Shown piece by piece: positions 26,101 to 35,200 of a stretch of DNA of 38,500 nucleotides. The notes beneath the pieces are model-generated. The model saw only the letters and a list, made by a program, of their open reading frames with translations. It was not told the DNA's origin and made no database searches. Position 1 is the first letter of the stretch. Every line of letters begins with the position of its first letter. The position numbers and the translations under genes were made by a program. Source of the stretch: Glandiceps talaboti (taxonomy: Eukaryota > Hemichordata > Enteropneusta > Spengelidae); assembly GCF_964340395.1 (NCBI RefSeq), contig NC_135564.1, positions 17,293,431 through 17,331,930 on the forward strand, in the 5' to 3' direction.

Positions 26101-29100
26101 CCATATTTGAAAACTTTGGGTTTGGCATTAGTTCAACTTCAAAATATTCCTAAATTTAAACTTGCAATACCAATGTTCAATGGCTTACAAAATTTGACAA
26201 CTTTGAGTCTACAACACAGTGTCTTTGATGACATTTCACTTGGAATTTTTAATGATTTGACATCTCTGACAACATTACAAATACGGAGGAATATCTTTAG
26301 ATCATATACAATGCAAGAATTGTTGGAAAATTTACAGCATCTCACTACTTTACAATATTTGCATCTGGACCAAAATAATTTAAAAGGTGAAATTCCTTCT
26401 AATGCTTTTATACACATGACTTCTCTGATAGTGTTGGATATGTCCTACAACAGGATAACTTACATTTACCCTGAAGTGTTCTCTTCTTTGAGTAAACTAA
26501 AAATATTAGATTTGTCTCATAACAATGTAGAATTCCTGGATCCTTTTTTATTTAATGAATTGATTTCATTGGAGTCTCTTAATATCAAAGGCAATAAACT
26601 GGAAACTGAATTTCACGTTCTTGAAATTCATTGGCAGAAACTTATCAATCTTGAGGTACTAAGGGTGACTATCCCCGATATTTGGACATTTCATTTAGAA
26701 ATTCCCTCACTTAAACACTTTTTCTTAGACAGTTTCAGACAGGTTGATTCTTCGAACACTCTTGTAAAAAACAATATGCCTAGTTTGGAAACTCTAAGTA
26801 TTGAGAATATCTGTCTTAATCCTTTTCAAAACAATTCAGTTCCTTCTTTGAAATCATTAACACTCAAGAATGTATGTTTTGAAGATATATTTGGCAATCC
26901 TAGTGAAGATATGTATAAGTTCATGAAGCTATTCCCAAATGTAAAAGAACTGTCTCTGACTAGTGTACAAGACTTGACAAATAAATTCATTGTGGACCTG
27001 CTGCCAACATTTTCTCAATTGGAAAAACTGACAATTGTGGACACACAAATCAGTGAAATTAAAACACAAGCTCTGAGTAATTTACATAATTTGACAACTT
27101 TTACATTTGAGAATAATCATGTGGACTGCTCAGCATGTAAGATGAAGGATTTTATAAAATGGATGAAAACTGACAGAAAGGTTAAAGTTCAACCATCCTA
27201 TATCAAATGTACAGACCCATACAATATGATTGGAAAGTCTGTCTTAACTTTGACATTTGGATGGGAATGTAATCTAGCATTTATGATTTCAGTACCCATT
27301 ACTTGTATTTTTGCCTTTTCAGCAATTTCTATTGGACTTTGTGTTCATTTTCGTTGGTATATACGCTATGGTTGTTTCCTCATCAAACTAAAGCGTGGTG
27401 GATATCAACTCCAAGTCAATGATGAGGAGCAGCCATTGAATATCAGATATGATGCATTTGTGTGTTACAATGAAAATGACAGAGATTGGATCATGCAGCA
27501 ATTACTTCCTCATTTGGAAAATATTGATCCACCTAATTTCAAACTCTGTTTACATGAACGTGATTTTATGCCAGGTATTGATATCTTTGACAACATTCTT
27601 GAAAGTATAGAGACTAGTCACAAAACTATGTTGATTCTGTCACCTGGCTTTGCACAAAGTGAGTGGTGTTATTTTGAGATGAGAATGGCACAAGATCATT
27701 TATTTCAACAGAAGAGAAATCTTCTCCTCCTCGTGTTGTTACATGAAATTCCAGATAATGACATGCCGCGAGTTTTACGAAAGATGTTATTGACCCAGAA
27801 ATATATCAAATGGACTGAAAATGAAGTTGGTCAGAGACTTTTCTGGGAAAAATTGAAAGTAGCTCTAAGATCTGAGAATAGAGTTAACAGAGTTGCAAAT
27901 ATTTAAGAATGTGAAAGTGCTGTGAAATTTGTTGTAAGCAGAAATATTCCATAACTTCAATACCTGGCAAAAAATGATAATCATGGCAAATATAATACAT
28001 ATAGTTATAATATAACATTTAACACAAAAATATTTTCATGGAAAATGTCAAACAACTTCACTTTAAGACATTGAAACAAATTGTAAATCTATTTTTTTTT
28101 TCACTTCTTGAGTACAAGTAGTAACATTGTATTGTAAAAACACATTTCTCTAAATGTTTTACATGTATTGCATTGTATGAGAACCTTTTTCACAGATTTT
28201 TTAGTTTTGCTAAATTTCATGTTGTTCACCTGTTCATTGTTTTTACTACAAATTAGTATTTAGCTGTGTGGATGTCTTATACATCATTTATATGTATAAT
28301 CAAGGGAAAATATTCAAAGATGAAAGCTTCATTAAGTTTGTTGCCATGGGTGATGGCAGGATTTGGTGTGATGGTAGATTTTAAGTTCAGCTACATCATT
28401 GTAAATATTGACAAAAATGTGGATATTTTTAGACTTCAGAAAAACTATTATTCAGATTCCTGTACATTTTATATAGCTAAGGGTATCAGATTTGTTTAAA
28501 CAAGTATTGTTACGTGATGAAGGTCATGGTAATCATGAAAAGTACTCACAAAACATAGTACTAGACACTTGTATAGTATTTATGTTACATCAAACATAAA
28601 ACCTAGATGAAATTGTGTATGATTGAACATAGTATTAGACAATTGTACTTTTTGTTATATTTCTAAACACTTGGATATTATGTGTTAGTACTAGACACTT
28701 GAACATTCTGCATTGTACAGAACATAGTACTAGACACTTGAATGTACATTATTGTGTTACATCGAATATAGTACTGGACACTTGTACATTCATTATTTCT
28801 GAGTTATATATGCAGATATGATAAATTTCAATATACATTTTTTTCTGTATGCAATACTCTGTATTCAAAGCACTCCAGTGATGTATGTGGTTCACTTATT
28901 GGTTGTCTGTCTTGTTAGATTTTAACAGAACTTTAAATTCAAATAAAGCTTTGATGAACCTGCAATTGCTCCGATTTAATATGCTATTTCTTTGCTAATT
29001 GATTTCCATCCAACATAACCATCCAGTTATCTAGTAGTCTAACATGATAATTCACTACCAACTAATTTACACACAAGGTAAACAAACAATGATTTTCATA

Positions 29101-31386
29101 CAGCATAAACATGTTTGACATGGGGGGGTAAACCTAAAGTCAATTTCCAGATTAACATTTTTTTTACTAAACACGTCACTACTTTGTGAGATTTATGATA
29201 AAACAAAAACATAAATATGTCCACTGTATCTATTTCACAAACTTGCTATGAACTTTTGGAGACATAAGGCCCTAAGGGATCTGAAAGTAACCTTGTCTTC
29301 ATTCAAATAATGAAACATACTCTAGGTGGATTAACAATACACTCAAAACTGATTCAGACCCATATGACCTGTAGTCTAGATGATGATATCTGTGGCATCA
29401 TTGCATCATCTCTTCAACCCAGATTAATACCAAGGATAGCATCTAGACTATATGACCCTGAGACCAAAGTAACAGAGAACTGATACCAGGGATAATATTG
29501 ACGTAAATATTCCAATGATGTCATATAGCACTTTCACATCCTGCGTAGCCTAGAAACAAGGCTATCTGACTCCACATGATCACTAGATTTACAAAGCCAA
29601 CAAAACTATCAGGCTATATCTTGTGTGATACACAAACACCTACCCTTAGTCTGTTTTCAGTGAGAAAATAGTTACTATTAAACTATTTAATCATGATTTT
29701 TATACAGCACTTGGCAGACATTCTCCATATTTCAATATGAACATAATAAAAAACAGCATCAATGGCATCATAGCATATAAGTGTACGACAGTGTCACCAT
29801 TTTCTTATAGTGTGCAGTGGTTTTTTTGTCAGAAAAAAAAAAGCTTATAAAAATAATTTTTCATGGGAAATCTCTACACTACTTCCGGGTTTCTGTAAGT
29901 GTGGATGCTGGCGACACTGCACTGCAGATACAATATATTAAATAACAGCTATATGATGCAGCTGTGTTCCTACTGATCATTCTCAGCCAATCAGATCTGT
30001 TCATTCTATATTCATCAAGTCACAGCAGTACTTCATTAACACAGTAACAAAACCTCACATGACCATTCTCAGCCAATCACATCTTTCAATTTCTTATTTG
30101 TTAAAGTCACATGTCAATAGTCCACCCAATCATAGAACATCTTACCTGTTCTGGCGGCTTCATGCTAGCAGCTATGGCAGACATTGTCTGTATGGTTCTA
30201 GGTGAGGTATTGAATGCTATTTCTGTCAAAGCAAGGTCAATGTGCTGACCTTCACCTTGGGGTTGAGACAGATGGAAACTGATACTGCATGGCTGTAATA
30301 CCTGTCAACAAAATCAACTTACTGGTGAATTTTGATATCAACACATTTGTCAATAATTTTACCATGCTTGACACTTACTTTGAATGTATATTGTACAATT
30401 GACAGAATAACCAAAGGGCATGCAGGTTAAAGTGGCCATATGGATGAGAATTGTGTATCTATTTTGGACTTTTAATTTACAAAACAATTTTAATGGCTTC
30501 CTACTTGAAAAATCAATGTGAAACATATACCAAGTCTATATTTGTCACTCATTAGTTTGCAAAAGTCTAAAAGACTTGTAAAAAGTTTGTTATTGTACGT
30601 ACAATAAACTTTTTACACACTTATCAGTCTTTTTGCAATTTATTGAGTTACAAACAAGGACTTGGCATGTGTTGTTTCACATTGATTTTTCAAGTAGGAA
30701 GCCATGATAAAATTGTTTTGTAAATAAAAAATTTGAAATAAATACCCAATCCTCATCCATATGGCCACTCTAAGGTTGAATGATCAATTCAGGAGTCATA
30801 TCATTGTTTTCAATATTTTTTGTTCTTTTTTTGTCATTTTACAAATTTAATTCAACCAAAACTTTTATGAAAACACAAAAATCTACTGCAAGATTGATCC
30901 ATAGTTACCTTACAAGCTTGACATAACTTTTATTGAAATGTTGATTACTAGTTACCATAGCAACCTAATATTTAGACTGACCTTTGAACTCAGCTGTGCT
31001 CTCTTCTCCTTATCAAATGGACAGTGTATAATCTGTAGGTTGTTGACACTACCCCCCATTGACATACGCTCAGCAGTTAGATCCATTTTGAAATCAACAC
31101 TTGTCTGTAAGTAAAAGGTAAATGTTTCATTCTTCTTCATCCACCACAGAACGTATCTTCAACATCTGACATATTAAAATGGTCAAATAAATGTAGTAAT
31201 GAGTTTGAAGGAAGAACGTGGTTCAGGGACAACTTAGTGTAAAATCACAAGCAGCTCAAACAAAATGCATCCAAATCTTCACTACAAGAAAACTTGTTCC
31301 TGGTCCATTTAAAGCAATGACAGAAATGTGATTGTTTACAATCTTCTTTCCATTATCTACCAATAGAGTTAACCTAACCAGTGTTT

Positions 31387-31461
<75 letters not shown>

Positions 31462-32219
31462 CTTTATTTAAACTCGATAGCCTCATAGGTAACAGCCTTT
31501 TTTCATGAGGGTCGAGAACAAAATAGAATTGAATACGTAACATTTTTTTAGGGTAAGCAGTCAAAAACTAGATGGGGTCGGGTAACTGAAACCAAACAAT
31601 TATTTTTTAGCCATAGTAGTCCTACCTGTAATACCAAAGCATTGGTGTTAACATCAGAGGAATCAGCCACCAAGACAATCTCTGGGTTTTCAACACTAAG
31701 AACTATCCGAGTGGGTGATGTTTCTACTTCTTTACTCTCTTTCTGTGCATCTGCTTTGACTAATTTCTTAGATTTATCTTCCTCTTCATCTGGTGGTGGA
31801 GTTTCTTTCTTTGGCAGTCCTTTGGTGAAGAAGTCTGCCACTGTCAGTAAATATTCTATGCATACACATATGAATATGTTCTTTACTTTTACATTGACTG
31901 CAATAAAAAAATAGACAGGTATAAGTCAATTTACAGGTTGAAGTGTCCCAAATCTATACACCAATTTTCATAAAAAATCACTGACTCTTTTGCAGTTATG
32001 TGATTATCTTATTTTAAAGTTTTGTCACATGAATGAGAAATGGATATTTATATTGGCCAAATCATGGAACTCTTTGCCAACTGACATTCACCAAGCCTCC
32101 AGCCTGGATTGTTCCAAAACAAAACTGAAGACTTTTCTGTTCACAAAGCATATGGTGCACTTTAGACATTCAGTGCTACTGAACAGAACATTACTCTGGA
32201 AATTGGTGTTATAGAAATG

Positions 32220-32259
<40 letters not shown>

Positions 32260-35200
32260 AAAACAAAATACAATAAAACAACTTTACTACCTTTCCTACT
32301 TTAAAAAAAAACTATGTGAACCAGCATAGATTAAGTCTGTGTTTGTAATAAACTCATTGCAAAAAATAATTTTAAAATGTGTAAAAAAGTTTGTCATTGT
32401 ACGTACTGGAAGTCATTTGTAATCACACGCACTTCATGCTATGTATGCAAGTAAGATGCATGCACAGGCTGGCTGTGATGCTGTTTCATAGTAGATAACT
32501 TACCACAAAGAGTACCCACCAAAAAAAAGTATAAACTCAACTTCAAATGGTCCTATCAAGTTAGAGAGATTTGTATCGTCTGGCAATTATGAAATGACTT
32601 ACTGTTCTTTTCTAGATCTGATAATTGTTTGAAATCCACAGTTATCATATTGACTTTGTCAGTACCAGTCTGTTTAGATGATGTATACCTATCAAACATT
32701 CTGTACCAAAAAAAAAAAAAAAGAAGACAACAATCTCTGTTAATTCCATTCACTGAAAGCTATCAACAGTCAAAATCATCTGCAGTATTTCTTGAGTAAA
32801 GTTTAAATACTTTAGTTTGAATATTTTCACAAATATATCGTGTATTCATGTGGTGAGTAAGAACTAATTATAAATATTTTTTTGTTAAAATAAGTAACTA
32901 TGTGAAAGTCAGATTTCGTGTTTCATTTCATTTTTTGGGGGGTAAAGTCATGTTAAAAAGGGAAAAGAAAATTAGCATATGTTAACTTGAAGAGATATGC
33001 TGTTTGTTCATTATGCCAGGAATTCTATACCATAGATAAAATATGACTTCCAAACAGTAACTTTGCATCATACCATGCACAAGCCAAGATATTGGCTTTG
33101 AACAGAAAATTATGGATTGTACGCTGTGGTCATTCTATATCATGACAACCCATTTCTACGTCACTGGTTCTGTGGTGTTAGAATCATGAATCAAAATGTT
33201 CCAAATCGACATTATTTTTGCAGATTTTTCATGCATTTAATATTGAGAAAGTACAATTACATTATTCCCCAATATTCTTTTTCATGCAGCTGGAAAATAC
33301 TCGTGACCTAAGGGTTTGTCACTACACGTCTAGCAACACAGTGACAAGGCCCCTTAGGTCACTCATATTTTTCGTGGTTGAACGACGAAAAATATTTGGA
33401 AATAATATCTAATTATTGTTCTATGATACATGATAAAAACTTTCATCAAAATCAGAATAAATAACTAAAAATATCTTTCCCTATAAGGTATTTCTGACAC
33501 TAGGTATTAAAAATTGAAGTAAAATTCAATTGATCATGTGAGCACACAAATATTAACTTATTAATATCGTAAATCTTCTTTGCTCATTACTCAAATATTA
33601 CAAGCAAGCTCCCATCACCACTATTTGGCATTTCAATTGTTCAAATACATGGATTTCCTAACTTGGAGAAACATTTCTTGAAAATAGGTAGCCTGGCATT
33701 TGTGTTGAAATTGGGTTGTAAGTTGGGATAGTGAAATTAGTTGAATTTAGGGAAATTTATTTGTGTTGAACTTGGGTTGCAAGTTGGGTTAGGGAAATTA
33801 GTTGAATTTAGGGAAATTCACTTGTGTTGAACTTGGTTTGCAACTTGGGGTAGGGAAATTAGTAGAATTTAGGGAAATTCATTTGTGTTGAACTTAGGTT
33901 GCAAGTTGGGGTACGGAAATTCATTTCTTCAGAAAAAATGAAAGGCAAATATGTGTTGCGGGTTTTTTGTGTTTAAATTCCAATAATCTGTTCTTACCTG
34001 TAAATTCCTTTCTCTCTGCCTGGTCTGATATCATCCAACAATAGATTTCCAAGAGTAACCTTAGCACCTATAGAGTTATCAGTATATATAGTACCATGCA
34101 CTTTAATCATTTCTAAACCAGTTCTACCAAGACCATTTGCTGGGTCTCGAACTATGATGCCACTGCCTGATTTCTGTAAATTGCAAAAAAAGAAAACACA
34201 CTCAGCTTTAATTTGATAAAATCTACCCAAACTCCTCATTTACTTCAGCAGAGTTCACTATTGTCTTTTTGCTAAAGGCTATCAGTTGGTAAAATCAACT
34301 GTTATAAGCATGTTCTCTGTGTATTTCATTGATGTTCCCAACCAATTTTTTGGTATAGGGTAAAGAAACCCTACATGAATTTTCCATCAGATTCTGTTCT
34401 CCCACTCCCCCTTCCCAACCTCTGTTACCAGGGTTTGTAATCCTAGTCAAAAACACTGACATTGTTGTCTGTGAAAAAGTTATGGCCACCACCCAAGTAG
34501 AGATTCCATAATTCATTACAATTAAAATGCATAAAATTAACTAATATTTTACATATAATAGACATTGGTTTTAAAATGAATTTGTGAGTTTCATCTTACC
34601 AGATCTGTGTTGCCAGTGTAAAGTGCTGCTGATATACTTTTGACTTCAAAACAAAACTTTAAGTTAATCCAGACACTACCAGGTTTGGTCAGTCCATGTG
34701 TTGGTACATCCTTCTTTACATCTGTAGACAACATTACATTACATGTATTAAAGTCAGTACTTGCAGTATTTTTTGCTCAATAAGGGCACTATTACACCTG
34801 CAAAAATCAGACCGTGAACGAACGGAACCTGTTACAAACAGGGAAAGCAAACAACTGAATTGGATATAACACTTGGCACAGCATTTTGGAAGTACAGAGA
34901 CTTGTATTACATTCCATCATTTGATAAGAACAGTTTTATGGCCAGTTTTAGTATATATAATACAGGTTCACAAACAAATTTCCAGTTCCCCTGGCAGTTC
35001 ATGTCCACATAAAAAGGCCATAAAACTGTTTTTATCAAACCATGGAGTGTAATACAAGTCTCTCCTGTTCCAACATGCTGAGCCAAGTGTTATTAATCCA
35101 ATTCATTTGTTTAATTTCCCTGTTTGTAACAGGTTCTGTTCATCCACGGTCTGATGTCTGCAGGTGTATAAAAACCATCTTTTTTATTCCTGTGCATTCT

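Noticed and set aside
31256-31564. Minus ORF with a poly-Tyr stretch
   Set aside because: Translation of the (AAT)n microsatellite.
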